Positions 27,785-38,287 of a DNA stretch of 64,000 nucleotides are shown piece by piece. The notes beneath the pieces were generated by a model. That model saw nothing but the letters and a program-made list of their open reading frames with translations, searched no databases and was not told the DNA's origin. The stretch covers positions 62,001-126,000 of the forward strand of contig NZ_SWDV01000023.1 of the NCBI RefSeq assembly GCF_005877905.1. The letters are read 5' to 3'. This DNA is from Pseudomonas nicosulfuronedens (GTDB lineage: Bacteria > Pseudomonadota > Gammaproteobacteria > Pseudomonadales > Pseudomonadaceae). The number at the start of each line of letters is the position of its first letter. Positions within the stretch are counted from its first letter, which is position 1. The position numbers were made by a program, and so were the translations under genes.

Positions 27785-28561
27785 TCACCAATAGTTTTCC
27801 ACGGCGATCTGGCCGGGCTTGCGCGTCAGCGCCAGACTCATGCCGCGGGCCTTCAGCACGGCACGGGTGTCTTCGATCATCTGCGGGTTGCCACAGAGCA
27901 TCACCCGTGAATGTTCCGGAGTGAGTTCCAGACCGGCGGCGCGTTCCAGTTCGCCGTTCTCGATCAGCGTGGTGATCCGCGCGTTCAGGCAGCCGGGCAC
28001 CTGTTCGCGGGTGACCACCGGGATGAACTGCAGCTTGTGGATATGCTCGGCCAGGTGCTCCATCGCGCCGAAGCTGGCAATCAGGTCACGGTAGGCCAGT
28101 TCCTTCTCCTCGCGGGCGCTGTAGACCAGCTTGATGGTCTCGAAGCGCTCCCATACCTCGAAGTCCTGGAGGATCGACAGGAACGGCGCAAGGCCGGTGC
28201 CAGTCGCCAGCAGCCAGAGGTCGCGGCCGTCGGGGAAACGGTCGAGGGTGAGGAAGCCGAAGGCCTGGCGGTCCACCAGTAACTGGTCGCCGACGCGCAG
28301 GCGGCTGAGCTCACTGGTGAATTCGCCGCCGGGGACGACGATGGAGAAGAACTCGAGGAAGTCGTCGTGGGGCGCCGAAACCATCGAGTAGGCACGCCAG
28401 ACGATGCTGCCGCTGGGCTTGTACACACCCAGGCGGGCAAACTGCCCGGCGCGGAAGCGGTAGCCGCTGTCGCGGGTGGTGCGCAGGGTGAACAGGCTCG
28501 GGGTGAGCGTCTGCACCTCCACCAGGGTCTGGCGGGTGAACTTCTCTTCGCTGGCGGTCAT
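27785..28561 (-). CDS. fprB: Ferredoxin--NADP+ reductase (FprB type)
   Basis: The 258-residue flavoprotein has the FAD-binding signature RAGQFARLG with RAYSMVSAP (about residues 55-66), and NADP-binding motifs LLATGTGLAPFLSIL and VMLCGNPQMI. It ends in ENYW, matching the aromatic-ended C terminus of subclass I bacterial reductases. It moves electrons between NADPH and ferredoxin or flavodoxin. ATG 28561 opens the family sequence (MTASEEKFTRQT); the frame continues to 28672 but that part is not conserved-looking. Confidence 0.93.
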   Translation of the reverse strand: MTASEEKFTRQTLVEVQTLTPSLFTLRTTRDSGYRFRAGQFARLGVYKPSGSIVWRAYSMVSAPHDDFLEFFSIVVPGGEFTSELSRLRVGDQLLVDRQAFGFLTLDRFPDGRDLWLLATGTGLAPFLSILQDFEVWERFETIKLVYSAREEKELAYRDLIASFGAMEHLAEHIHKLQFIPVVTREQVPGCLNARITTLIENGELERAAGLELTPEHSRVMLCGNPQMIEDTRAVLKARGMSLALTRKPGQIAVENYW

Positions 28562-28624
28562 TGTCCGCTCCCAATTCAAGAACCGGCCTATTTTCCCGTA
28601 TTGGCGCGCGAAGAAACACCCGCA

Positions 28625-28660
28625 AGGCTTGTGGCTATCCCGCGAGATCGCCACAAGCCT
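28625..28660. terminator. Long hairpin between dctP and fprB
   Basis: AGGCTTGTGGC and GCCACAAGCCT form a perfect 11-bp stem around a 14-nt loop, 23 bp after the dctP stop codon on the minus strand. The following T content is weak, so it may be a partial terminator or RNA-stability element. Confidence 0.55.
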
Positions 28661-28682
28661 GTCCCAGATCACTGCTGACGGA

Positions 28683-30018
<1,336 letters not shown>

Positions 30019-31143
30019 ATGCCCGTCCTCGCCAGCCCCTTCGCCCAGCTCGACCTGGTCCGCCACCCTGAACAGCGCGAAGACCCGCTGCAGGCCTTCG
30101 ATGCGGCCGACGAGTACCTGCTCGCTCATCTGCACGAGCAAGGTGTCGGCGCGGACAGCCGCGTGCTGGTGCTCAACGACAGCTTCGGCGCCCTCGCCGC
30201 CAGCCTCGCGCCCCATGTGCGCCTGACCAGCAGCGGCGATTCGCACCTGGGCTTCATCGCCCTTGAGCGCAACCTCGAACGCAACGGCCTGGCCGAAGCG
30301 CCGCTCACCTTCGTCCCCGCCAGCGAAACCCCGCAAGGCCCGTTCGACCACGTACTGGTGCGCGTGCCCAAGACCCTGGCGCTGCTGGAAGAGCAGTTGA
30401 TCCGCCTGCACGGCCAGCTCGCGCCCGGCGCGAAAGTGGTGGCCGCCGGCATGATCAAGCACCTGCCGCGCGCCGCCGGCGACCTGCTGGAAAAGTACAT
30501 CGGCCCGATGCAGGCCTCGCTGGCGGTGAAGAAGGCCCGGCTGCTGGTGGCCAGCGCCGAGCAGCGCCCGGCCCCCGCCTCGCCCTACCCCAGCCGCTAT
30601 CGCCTGGACAAGCCGGCCCTGACACTGGTCAACCACGCCAATGTGTTCTGCCGCGAGGGCCTGGACATCGGCACCCGTGCCTTCCTCCCGCACCTGCCGC
30701 AGATCCACCACGCCGTGCGCGCCGCCGACCTGGGCTGCGGCAACGGCGTGCTGGGCATCGCCTTCGCCCTGCTCAACCCGCAGGCCGAGCTGACGCTGGT
30801 GGACGAGTCGTACATGGCGGTGCAGTCCGCCCAGGAAAACTGGCAGGCTGCCCTGGGCGAGCGCCCTGTGGATATCCGCCCCGACGACGGTCTCGCCGGC
30901 CAGGCTGCCGACTCCCTGGACCTGGTCCTGTGCAATCCCCCCTTCCACCAGCAGCAGGTGGTCGGTGACTTCCTCGCCTGGCGCATGTTCCAGCAGGCCC
31001 GCGCGGCGCTGGTCACCGGCGGCGAGCTGTGGATCGTCGGCAACCGCCACCTGGGCTATCACGCCAAGCTCAAGCGCTTGTTCCGCGGCGTCGAGCAGGT
31101 GGCGGCAAATCCGAAATTCGTGGTGCTGAAAGCGACCAAATAA
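30019..31143 (+). CDS. rlmG: 23S rRNA (guanine-N2)-methyltransferase RlmG
   Basis: The 374-residue protein has two methyltransferase-like halves. The N-terminal half is degenerate and begins with QAFDAADEYLLAHL. The C-terminal half is active-looking: the SAM-binding motif AADLGCGNGVLGIA (about 233-246), the acidic motif LTLVDESYMAV, and the NPPF catalytic motif (about 305-308). This layout and the DAADEYLL start separate RlmG (G1835 of 23S rRNA) from RsmC, although RsmC is the nearest alternative. Confidence 0.88.
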   Translation: MPVLASPFAQLDLVRHPEQREDPLQAFDAADEYLLAHLHEQGVGADSRVLVLNDSFGALAASLAPHVRLTSSGDSHLGFIALERNLERNGLAEAPLTFVPASETPQGPFDHVLVRVPKTLALLEEQLIRLHGQLAPGAKVVAAGMIKHLPRAAGDLLEKYIGPMQASLAVKKARLLVASAEQRPAPASPYPSRYRLDKPALTLVNHANVFCREGLDIGTRAFLPHLPQIHHAVRAADLGCGNGVLGIAFALLNPQAELTLVDESYMAVQSAQENWQAALGERPVDIRPDDGLAGQAADSLDLVLCNPPFHQQQVVGDFLAWRMFQQARAALVTGGELWIVGNRHLGYHAKLKRLFRGVEQVAANPKFVVLKATK

Positions 31144-31208
31144 GCCGCCGGGATTGCTCCGGGCGGCGCGCCGGAGCAGCATGGATCGCCCCCACCCGGA
31201 TGCGCGCC

Positions 31209-32072
31209 ATGACTGCACAAGAAGCCGCCCCACTCTCACCGGAACCGATCCGCACCGCCGACGGTGTCGATCTCGCCCTGCGCCGAGTAGGCCCGGCGGA
31301 TGGCGTACCGGTAGTGCTGACCCATGGCACCTTCTCCAATCACCGCAGTTGCCTGGGGCTGGCCAATTACCTGGCCAGCCAGGGCTTCGCCTGCTGGCTG
31401 TTCGACTGGCGCGGGCATGGCGACAGCGGGCGCAACGACTTCCTGCATAGCTTCGACGACGTGGCCGAGCAGGATGTGCCAGCGATTCTCGACGCGGTGA
31501 GCCAGCGCACCGGACAGACGGCGCTGCACTGGGTCGGCCATTCCGGTGGCGGGCTGATCGTCTCGATGTGGGCGGCGCGTCATCCGGCACTGGCAAAGCG
31601 CCGGTTGCGTTCACTGGTGCTGATCGGCTCCCAGGCCACGGCGGCCGGGACCAGCCCGCGACACTGGCTGGCGCTCCGGGCGTTCGACTGGATGCTGCGC
31701 TGGCGACGCATCGCGCCCAGCCGCGCCAAGTCTGTCGGCCCCGAGGCCGAGAGCGCCCGACTGATGCGCCAGTGGTGCCAGTGGAATTTCCGTCGACGTT
31801 TCGATTCGCTGGACGACTTCGACTACATGGCCGGGCTGGGCAGCATCGAGCTGCCGGTGCTGGGCGTGGCAGGCAGCGGCGATACCTTCATCGCGCCAAT
31901 CGCGGGGTGCGCGGCGCTGGTGAATGCCTTTGGCGGGACAGAAGCGACGCTGGAGCTGTTCGGGCTGGCGACCGGCGCGCGGGAGGATTACAGCCACAAT
32001 CGCCTGCTGCTGTCGCGCAATGCCAGCCTGGAAGTCTGGCCGCGCATTGCGCAGTGGCTGGGGCAACGCTGA
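31209..32072 (+). CDS. Alpha/beta hydrolase
   Basis: The 287-residue protein shows the oxyanion-hole segment LTHGTFSNHRS (about residues 37-47), DWRGHGDSG and the nucleophile elbow GHSGGG with Ser112. The acid would be the Asp in GSGDTFIAP, but the expected catalytic His is not obvious: the last part reads TGAREDYSHNRLLLS, where His may fill the role. Substrate unknown; esterase or lipase activity is plausible. The start is ambiguous between ATG 31200 and 31209. Confidence 0.82.
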   Translation: MTAQEAAPLSPEPIRTADGVDLALRRVGPADGVPVVLTHGTFSNHRSCLGLANYLASQGFACWLFDWRGHGDSGRNDFLHSFDDVAEQDVPAILDAVSQRTGQTALHWVGHSGGGLIVSMWAARHPALAKRRLRSLVLIGSQATAAGTSPRHWLALRAFDWMLRWRRIAPSRAKSVGPEAESARLMRQWCQWNFRRRFDSLDDFDYMAGLGSIELPVLGVAGSGDTFIAPIAGCAALVNAFGGTEATLELFGLATGAREDYSHNRLLLSRNASLEVWPRIAQWLGQR

Positions 32073-32098
32073 AGCCTTGTGGCTGAGTGCCGCCAGGG

Positions 32099-32166
32099 TT
32101 CGCGAGCAAGCTCGCTCCTACAAAGAGCACCACGGCGCCAGCCTGTAGGAGCGAGCTTGCTCACGA
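32099..32166. repeat. REP family A pair in reversed arrangement
   Basis: TTCGCGAGCAAGCTCGCTCCTA (32099-32120) is followed by TAGGAGCGAGCTTGCTCACGAA (32145-32166). The two halves point outward, opposite to the other doublets in this window, and one position differs (CACG for CGCG). Confidence 0.85.
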
Positions 32167-32171
32167 ACCTG

Positions 32172-32738
32172 TCAGGAGCGCAGGGCGTCAGGGGTATCGA
32201 CGTCGCGCAGCACGCCAGCGTCGGCAACGTCCAGGGTGATGCAGTGATCGCGATGCGCCTGAACCAAAGCTCGGGCGCCTTCGTCGCCAGTGAGTTGGGT
32301 CAACGCCGGCCAGAACTCGCGACCGAACAACACGGGATGGCCGCGCTGGCCATCGTGAAGCGGGAAGAGAATGGTCGAGGGACTGGCCGCTTCCGTTAAC
32401 GCACGCAAGGTTTGCGGGGCGATCCACGGCATGTCGCCCAGCAGGATGGCGACCGCCTCTGCCTGAGAGTCGTTCAGCGACGCCGCGCCGGCCGCCAGGC
32501 TGTGCCCCATACCGAGCGCCGCGTCCGTGCTGTGGATAACCCGGCAGCCGGCGGGCAGGTCGAAATCCTCGGCCCGCTCGCCGTCACGCAGCACCACCCG
32601 GACTTCATCGAACACCACCTGCGCGCGTTCGACGCATTGCGCCAGCAGGCTGCGCCCATCTGGCAGGATCGCGCGGCGCTTGTCCGCGCCGAAGCGCAAG
32701 CCCTGACCGGCGGCCAGGACCAGCGCCACGACCGTCAC
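32172..32738 (-). CDS. MobA-like nucleotidyltransferase (MocA/MobA family)
   Basis: The 188-residue protein has the NTP-transferase start VALVLAAGQGLRFGADKR (about residues 4-21) and the acidic LLGDMPWI motif (about 99-106), then GQRGHPVLFG. Members transfer CMP or GMP to molybdopterin to make the dinucleotide cofactor. The cytidylyl (MocA) type serves xanthine-dehydrogenase-like enzymes, which fits the molybdenum hydroxylase genes upstream. It starts at GTG 32738, overlapping the xdhC stop (GTGA), so the two are coupled. Confidence 0.85.
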   Translation of the reverse strand: MTVVALVLAAGQGLRFGADKRRAILPDGRSLLAQCVERAQVVFDEVRVVLRDGERAEDFDLPAGCRVIHSTDAALGMGHSLAAGAASLNDSQAEAVAILLGDMPWIAPQTLRALTEAASPSTILFPLHDGQRGHPVLFGREFWPALTQLTGDEGARALVQAHRDHCITLDVADAGVLRDVDTPDALRS

Positions 32739-33706
32739 AGCGCCTCGCGGGCGATGCCGCTGCGGGTACGCAGGATGTCGGCGAGCACCGCCATGGCGAT
32801 TTCCGCGGGTGTCTTGCTGCCCAGGTTGAGGCCGATGGGTGCGTGGATGCGCGCCAGTTCGGTCTCGCCCAGGCCACCGACGCGGTGCAGACGTTCGCGG
32901 CGTTTCTCGGAGGTGGTGCGCGAGCCCATCACGCCGATGTAGAAGGCCTCGGTGCGCACGGCTTCGAGCATGGCCAGGTCGTCGATCTTCGGATCATGGG
33001 TCAGCGCGACCACGGCGGTGTCCGCATGGCAGCCACCGTTGGCAATGAAGATCGACGGCAGTTCACGGCGGATTTCGATGCCATCCAGCACCACGCCATC
33101 CAGCGCCTCTTCGCGGGGATCGCAGAGGATCACCTCGAAGCCCAGGCCCTTACCGAATTCCGCGCAGAAATGCGCGACGCTGGAGTAGCCCGCCAGCAGC
33201 AAGCGCTGCGCAGCGCCAACGCGCAGATACACACGGGCTTCGTCGCGCTCGACCCGCGGGCCGTGCTCGTGGTCGTCGCTCAGGCGGCGGCTGCCGTCCT
33301 GCAGGCTCACTTCGCGCAGCAGGCGGCGCTGGCCGAGCAGTGCCGATTCCAGCTCCCGCAGGTGGGCCTGCACGTCGCAATCGGGCGCGAGGTTTTCCAC
33401 CAGCACGTCGAGGATGCCGCCGCAGGGTAGGCGGATATTGCTGCGGGTGTCGGTGCCGTCGCCGTAGCGCACAACGACCACCGGTTCGCTGAACTCGCCC
33501 TCGGCGACACGTTCGAGGAAGTCATCCTCGACGCAGCCGCCGGACAGCGACCCCACCCACTGGCCGCTGGCGTTGACCGCCAGCAGCGAGCCCGGCGCGC
33601 GAGGCGCCGAGCCGTAGGTGAAAAGCACGCTGCACAGCCACACACGCTGGCCGGCGTTGGACCACTGGAGCGCCTGCCGGACTACTTGCAGATCGAGATG
33701 CTGCAC
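32735..33706 (-). CDS. xdhC: XdhC-family molybdenum cofactor maturation protein
   Basis: The 323-residue protein has the N-terminal XdhC/CoxI domain (APRAPGSLLAVNASGQWVGSLSGGCVEDDF, with Cys in GGCVE) and a C-terminal Rossmann-like XdhC domain (LLAGYSSVAHFCAEF, VALTHDPKIDDLAML, GVMGSRTTSEKRRERL). Family members bind Moco, sulfurate it and insert it into xanthine-dehydrogenase-type enzymes. The start codon is GTG. It lies directly behind the hydroxylase genes, in one operon with mobA-like gene. Confidence 0.9.
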   Translation of the reverse strand: MQHLDLQVVRQALQWSNAGQRVWLCSVLFTYGSAPRAPGSLLAVNASGQWVGSLSGGCVEDDFLERVAEGEFSEPVVVVRYGDGTDTRSNIRLPCGGILDVLVENLAPDCDVQAHLRELESALLGQRRLLREVSLQDGSRRLSDDHEHGPRVERDEARVYLRVGAAQRLLLAGYSSVAHFCAEFGKGLGFEVILCDPREEALDGVVLDGIEIRRELPSIFIANGGCHADTAVVALTHDPKIDDLAMLEAVRTEAFYIGVMGSRTTSEKRRERLHRVGGLGETELARIHAPIGLNLGSKTPAEIAMAVLADILRTRSGIAREAL

Positions 33707-33709
33707 GAC

Positions 33710-34921
33710 TCACTCCGCTTTGAGTTGAGCGACCTGTTGTACGCCCATGTCACCCGGCAAGCCACCCCAGGCCTGACGCAGGTAGTTGATCAGGTCGGTG
33801 AGCTGCTCGTCACTGAGCTTGCCGGCGAAGCCCGGCATCGGCTGCATGCGCTCGAAACCGGTGAACTGCTGCTCGCGGATGCCCTCGACGATGACCTTGG
33901 CCAGGTTGCGCGAATCGGCCAGGCGCAGGGTGGTGTTGCCCTGCATGGCCACGGCAATGTGCGGCTTGCCCTCGCCGTCGTTGCCGTGACAGCCGGCGCA
34001 GACGTTGAGGTACTGCTGGCGCCCGCGCTTGGCGCTGTCGCTGAGCTTGTCCTCGGCGACGGCCTGGACCACCTTGGCCTGCGGTGGCTGATCGCCCAGC
34101 AGGTAGGTGGACATGGCGGCCAGGTCCTGGTCACCCAGGTGCTGGGTGCTCAGGTGCATCACCGGGAACATCTCGTTGAACATGCTGCCCTGCGGGCTCA
34201 TGCCGTGCTTGAGGAAGCCGGTGAGGTCGGCGCTGGTCCAACCGCGCTCGGCCAGATCCTGGGCCAGCAGGCTCGGGGCGCTGTAGCCGTTGAGCAGGCC
34301 GCCGGTGAGGCGCTTGTCCTGCTCCAGGGCGCCGATCTGGTTGCGCGGGGTGTGGCACTCGCCGCAGTGGCCGAGCACTTCCACCAGGTACTGGCCACGC
34401 TTGTACGCGTCGCTCTTGCCCTCGGTGCTTTCCAGCTGGACGCTCTTGCCGTACAGCATGTTCCAGCCGGTCAGGCCCAGGCGCACGTTGAACGGGAAGC
34501 TCAGGCTGGTTTCCGGAGCGGCGCGGTGCACCGGCGTCTGACTCATCAGGTAGGCGTAGAGGGCATCGCTGTCCTCGCGCTTGATGAGGTGGTACGAGGT
34601 GTACGGCATGGCCGGGTAGAGATTGGCGCCATCCTTGCGCTTACCCTCGGTGAGGGCGGCGAAGAACTCGTCGGCGCTGTAGTTGCCGATGCCGAAATCC
34701 TTGTCCGGGGTGATGTTGCTGCCGTAGATGGTGCCGAACGGCGAGTGGATCGGCAGACCGCCGGCGAACGGCGCGCCGCCCTCGGCGGTGTGGCAGGCCA
34801 TGCAGTCGGCGGCACGGGAGACGTATTCGCCGCGCTTGATCAGGTCCTGGTCGGCAGCTTGTGCGCTGAGCGCCAGGCCGAGGCCGGCAGCCAGCGCGAG
34901 GCCGGAAAGAATGCGCTGCAT
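33710..34921 (-). CDS. Tri-haem cytochrome c subunit of a molybdenum hydroxylase
   Basis: The 403-residue protein has a signal peptide (MQRILSGLALAAGLGLALSAQA) and three CxxCH haem sites: CMACH (40-44), CGECH and CAGCH, with Met-containing segments (MPAMPYTSYH-like, MQPMPGFAGKL) as distal ligands. It resembles the cytochrome subunits of gluconate and isoquinoline/nicotinate-type dehydrogenases, passing electrons from the periplasmic enzyme to the respiratory chain. It begins two bases after the stop region of the iron-sulfur gene. Confidence 0.9.
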   Translation of the reverse strand: MQRILSGLALAAGLGLALSAQAADQDLIKRGEYVSRAADCMACHTAEGGAPFAGGLPIHSPFGTIYGSNITPDKDFGIGNYSADEFFAALTEGKRKDGANLYPAMPYTSYHLIKREDSDALYAYLMSQTPVHRAAPETSLSFPFNVRLGLTGWNMLYGKSVQLESTEGKSDAYKRGQYLVEVLGHCGECHTPRNQIGALEQDKRLTGGLLNGYSAPSLLAQDLAERGWTSADLTGFLKHGMSPQGSMFNEMFPVMHLSTQHLGDQDLAAMSTYLLGDQPPQAKVVQAVAEDKLSDSAKRGRQQYLNVCAGCHGNDGEGKPHIAVAMQGNTTLRLADSRNLAKVIVEGIREQQFTGFERMQPMPGFAGKLSDEQLTDLINYLRQAWGGLPGDMGVQQVAQLKAE

Positions 34922-34923
34922 GC

Positions 34924-35463
34924 TTAGCCCTCCTTGACCAGGCCGAGATCGGTCAGCACTTCGCGGGTGGCGTCGTAGTAACGCACATACCCGGTGCAGC
35001 GACAGATGTGGTGGCCGAGGCTCGCTTCGATGGTCGATTCCAGCTCGCTCTTCTTCAGCGGCTGGCGCTGGGCCTTCTCCACCAGCACGGTGGCGGCGTT
35101 GACGAAGCCCGGTGCGCAGTAGCTGCACTGGAAGGCGAAGCGGTCGACGAACTTCTGCTGGATCGGGTTCAGCTCCTTCACCGAACCGTCTTCCTCACGC
35201 TTGGCGTGGCCTTCGATGGTGCGCACCTTCTTGCCTTCGAAGTAGTGCGCGCCGGTGATGCAGGTGCGTACTTCCTCGCTGGTGCCGTCGGGGTTGTCGA
35301 CGATCACCACGCAGGCGTGGCAGATGCCCTGGCCGCAGCCCAGGCGTGAGCCGGTGAGGTTCTGGTATTCGTGCAGGTAGTCGATCATCGGCAGGTCCTC
35401 GGGAACCTCGACCGGACCGACGGTTTGACCATTCAGGGTCAGGTTGAGCGGACGGTTAGCCAT
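34924..35463 (-). CDS. [2Fe-2S] subunit of a molybdenum hydroxylase (IorA-like)
   Basis: The 179-residue protein binds two [2Fe-2S] clusters. The plant-type set is Cys43, Cys48, Cys51 and Cys68 (GCGQGICHAC...RTC), and the helical-domain set is Cys113, Cys116, Cys154 and Cys156 (CSYC...CRC). It relays electrons from the Mo site to the cytochrome. No signal peptide is visible, so it probably travels across the membrane with the Tat-signal-bearing large subunit. Its start (35463) overlaps the large-subunit stop by eight bases. Confidence 0.92.
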   Translation of the reverse strand: MANRPLNLTLNGQTVGPVEVPEDLPMIDYLHEYQNLTGSRLGCGQGICHACVVIVDNPDGTSEEVRTCITGAHYFEGKKVRTIEGHAKREEDGSVKELNPIQQKFVDRFAFQCSYCAPGFVNAATVLVEKAQRQPLKKSELESTIEASLGHHICRCTGYVRYYDATREVLTDLGLVKEG

Positions 35464-38287
35464 TGAGGGCCTCCTTGATGCGAGCGGGGGTGATGGGCAG
35501 GTCGCGGACGCGCTTGCCGATGGCGTGGGCCACGGCGTTGCTGATGGCGCCGACCACCGGGATCATCACCACTTCGGCGATGCCCTTGGACGGGTCGCTG
35601 GGCGAGAGCGGCGGAAGGATTTCCGAGCTCTGCTGCCAGACGGCCACGTCTTTCGCCTTCGGGAGACGGTAGCGGTTGAAGTTCCAGTCGCCCTCGCCCG
35701 GGCCACCCTCGTACAGCGGCATGTCTTCGAGCAGCGCATGGCCGATACCCATGGCAGTGCCGCCCTCGATCTGGCCTTTCACCAGCTCCGGCACCAGGAC
35801 GCGGCCGCACTCGATCCAGCTGTGGTGGTTGAGCACGCTGACCTCGCCGTTGCCCTTGTTCACCTTCAACTCGACGATGGTCGCTACCGGGCTGTAGTAG
35901 GTCACGGCAGCGTTGTTCAGCTGCACCGGCGGATAGGCCACGTTCTGGCGATCCAGCAGGTGGAAACCGGCGCTGCTCATCTGCGCTTTCTTCACACCCG
36001 GTGCGCCGTCGCCGTATTTCACGGCCAGGGCGTCCAGGGGCAGGCGATCGCGTACGCCGTCGATGACGAAATCACACTCCGCCCAGCTCCAGCGGTTGAA
36101 ACCGTGGACGGTGGCACCGGTGACCAGGCCTTTTTCGTGAGCGACCTGGGCCAGCTCGGCGAACGACAGCGGCTGCAGGCCGTTGGCGGTGAGCTTGCCG
36201 TCCACCCAGTGCGCGTCTTCGCGGCGCACCACCAGCGGGTTGGCCGCGCCGTTGAACGGGCCGCGGCGCCAGATTTCCAGGGCCGCCGGCCACAGGCCGT
36301 GGTTGAACAGCACGCGTGCTGCTTCGCGGGTGGCGTGGCTGAAGTAGTAGGCCGAGTTGGTCGCCGACGACGCCGAGGCGTACTTGCCGACCCAGCGTGG
36401 GTTGCGCAGCTTCTCGTCCTGGGTCGGCTGGCTCATGGTGTAGGGGTCTTCGCCGCTGAGCAGCTGAAGTTCCGGCCACTCGGTTTCGGCGGTCTTCATC
36501 TCGTCCGCCGGCTTGCCGAGGAAGTCGGCCACCACCAGCGCCTGGGAGGTGGACATCCCGGTGCCGATCTCGATGCCGATGTGGCGCATGTGCACCTTGC
36601 CCTGTGCATCGAACTCGATGCTCGCCATGGGCGCTTCGGAGCCAGTGCCGAAGTCCTTCTGGCAGATGGCGAAGCCAACGCCGTACCAGTGGTCCGGGTC
36701 CTTGGCGTCCATCTCTTTCTTGCGTGCGTCGCGGGTCTTCCACCACTCGTGGGCGGCGGCCTTGTCGAGGATCTCGTGCAGGCGCAGGGCGCCGGCAGGA
36801 ATCGCACCCTGGGTGTTCTTCATGCCCGACTTCAGCGCGTTGACGCGGCGCAGCTCGATGGCGTCTACACCCAGACGACCAGCGATCTCGTCCACCATCA
36901 TCTCGGTAGCGGCCATGCTCTGCAGGGTGCCGTAGCCACGCATGGAACCGGCCTCGACGGCGCGGGAATGGTAGGCGGTCACCTGCAGGTCGTTCTGCGG
37001 CATGTAGTAGATCGACTGCGCGGCGGTGGCGCCCACAGCGGCCACGGAGGGGCTGTAGTTGATGCGGCCGCCGCCGTCCACGCTCATCTCGGTGCGGAAG
37101 ATCTTGAAGGTCATGTCCTTCTTGTCCACCGCCAGCTGGTAACGGATGTCGAACGGGTGGCGCTTGATGCCGCTCTGGAACTGCTCGTAGCGGTCATTGG
37201 CCAGGCGCACCGGTACACCGTTGCCGTACAGCGCAGCCAGGGCCGCGTAGTAGACGAAGATGTTGTGGTCCTTGGAGCCGTAACCCACGGTGTAGCCGGG
37301 GTGCATGTTCAGCTTGGCCAGGCCGAAGCGCGACGGGGCGATCATGTGCGCCGTCTCGTAGGCTGCTTCGAACGGGCACTGGGTTGCGACCACGAAGTGC
37401 AGGGTCTTGCTCGCCGGGTCGTACCAGCCGTTGCCGTTGTCCGGCTCCAGGGCGGCCGGCTCGATGGAGGGGGTCTTGTAGCGCTCGTCGAAGACCAGCC
37501 AGTTCTCCGGCGGGTTTTCGATCTGGTCCTTGATCTTCTGCGCGTAGAACAGACCCTGCTCGGTGAGGTCACCGTGCTGGTTGGGCTGCTGGTTCCACAC
37601 CGGTTTGCGCTCGCGGATCATCGGGAACAGGATCGAGTCCTTGAGACTGGAGAACTCGTCCGGATCGGCCGAAGTCGCGCCGCCGACACGCACGTAGCGG
37701 AAGCTGCCGTAGGGATCGCCCTGGTACAGCGGCGCCTGCGCGCCGTAGCGGATCGCCTTGTCGTTGAACTTCAGCTTCAGCTTGGCCTGACGGAAGCGCT
37801 CGAAGTCGTTCCAGATCAGGATGGCCACCGGGTGGCCGATGAACATCGGCACCTTGCCGCGCGGCAGCAGCGGATCCGGGGCATGGGCCTCGGGGAAGAC
37901 GATGCCGTCCTTGTCCAGGTCCTCGGCAGTGACGATACGGTCGGGCTGAAGGTCCGCGCCCAGCCAGGCGAGGTCGATGCCGTCGAAGATGCGGTCGGCC
38001 TTGATGGTCTTGAGCAGCATGGCGTGACCCTGCTGCTGCGGCCAGCCGGGCATGTCCTTGGAACGGATGTCGCGGGCGAACACCTTGTTGCCGCAGACCT
38101 TGGACAGCGCGTCGTTACGGAAACGCGCCTTGCCGTCATGGCCCATCCACTGCTGGGGGGAGACGGTGACGGAGTTTTCCATCAGGGCAGCGAAGGCCCG
38201 GCTGCCGAGCGGCGCCATGGTCACGCTGACACCGGCAATCAGCCCGCCTTGCAGGAAGGCGCGCCGGGAAATATCACGGTTGGACAT
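35456..38287 (-). CDS. Molybdenum hydroxylase large subunit (IorB-like aldehyde/N-heterocycle oxidoreductase)
   Basis: The 943-residue protein begins with a Tat-type signal (SRRAFLQGGLIAGVSVTMAPLG), then the substrate and Moco-binding domains of the xanthine dehydrogenase superfamily. Visible segments include the PMFIGHPVAILIWND entry domain (near 187), GSMRGYG (near 445), and the cofactor segments GIEIGTGMSTSQ and GIGHALLEDM. It is the catalytic part of a periplasmic oxidoreductase for aldehydes or N-heterocycles. Operon partners are the Fe-S subunit, the cytochrome c, XdhC and the MobA-like protein. The true substrate is unknown. Confidence 0.9.
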   Translation of the reverse strand: MSNRDISRRAFLQGGLIAGVSVTMAPLGSRAFAALMENSVTVSPQQWMGHDGKARFRNDALSKVCGNKVFARDIRSKDMPGWPQQQGHAMLLKTIKADRIFDGIDLAWLGADLQPDRIVTAEDLDKDGIVFPEAHAPDPLLPRGKVPMFIGHPVAILIWNDFERFRQAKLKLKFNDKAIRYGAQAPLYQGDPYGSFRYVRVGGATSADPDEFSSLKDSILFPMIRERKPVWNQQPNQHGDLTEQGLFYAQKIKDQIENPPENWLVFDERYKTPSIEPAALEPDNGNGWYDPASKTLHFVVATQCPFEAAYETAHMIAPSRFGLAKLNMHPGYTVGYGSKDHNIFVYYAALAALYGNGVPVRLANDRYEQFQSGIKRHPFDIRYQLAVDKKDMTFKIFRTEMSVDGGGRINYSPSVAAVGATAAQSIYYMPQNDLQVTAYHSRAVEAGSMRGYGTLQSMAATEMMVDEIAGRLGVDAIELRRVNALKSGMKNTQGAIPAGALRLHEILDKAAAHEWWKTRDARKKEMDAKDPDHWYGVGFAICQKDFGTGSEAPMASIEFDAQGKVHMRHIGIEIGTGMSTSQALVVADFLGKPADEMKTAETEWPELQLLSGEDPYTMSQPTQDEKLRNPRWVGKYASASSATNSAYYFSHATREAARVLFNHGLWPAALEIWRRGPFNGAANPLVVRREDAHWVDGKLTANGLQPLSFAELAQVAHEKGLVTGATVHGFNRWSWAECDFVIDGVRDRLPLDALAVKYGDGAPGVKKAQMSSAGFHLLDRQNVAYPPVQLNNAAVTYYSPVATIVELKVNKGNGEVSVLNHHSWIECGRVLVPELVKGQIEGGTAMGIGHALLEDMPLYEGGPGEGDWNFNRYRLPKAKDVAVWQQSSEILPPLSPSDPSKGIAEVVMIPVVGAISNAVAHAIGKRVRDLPITPARIKEALNG

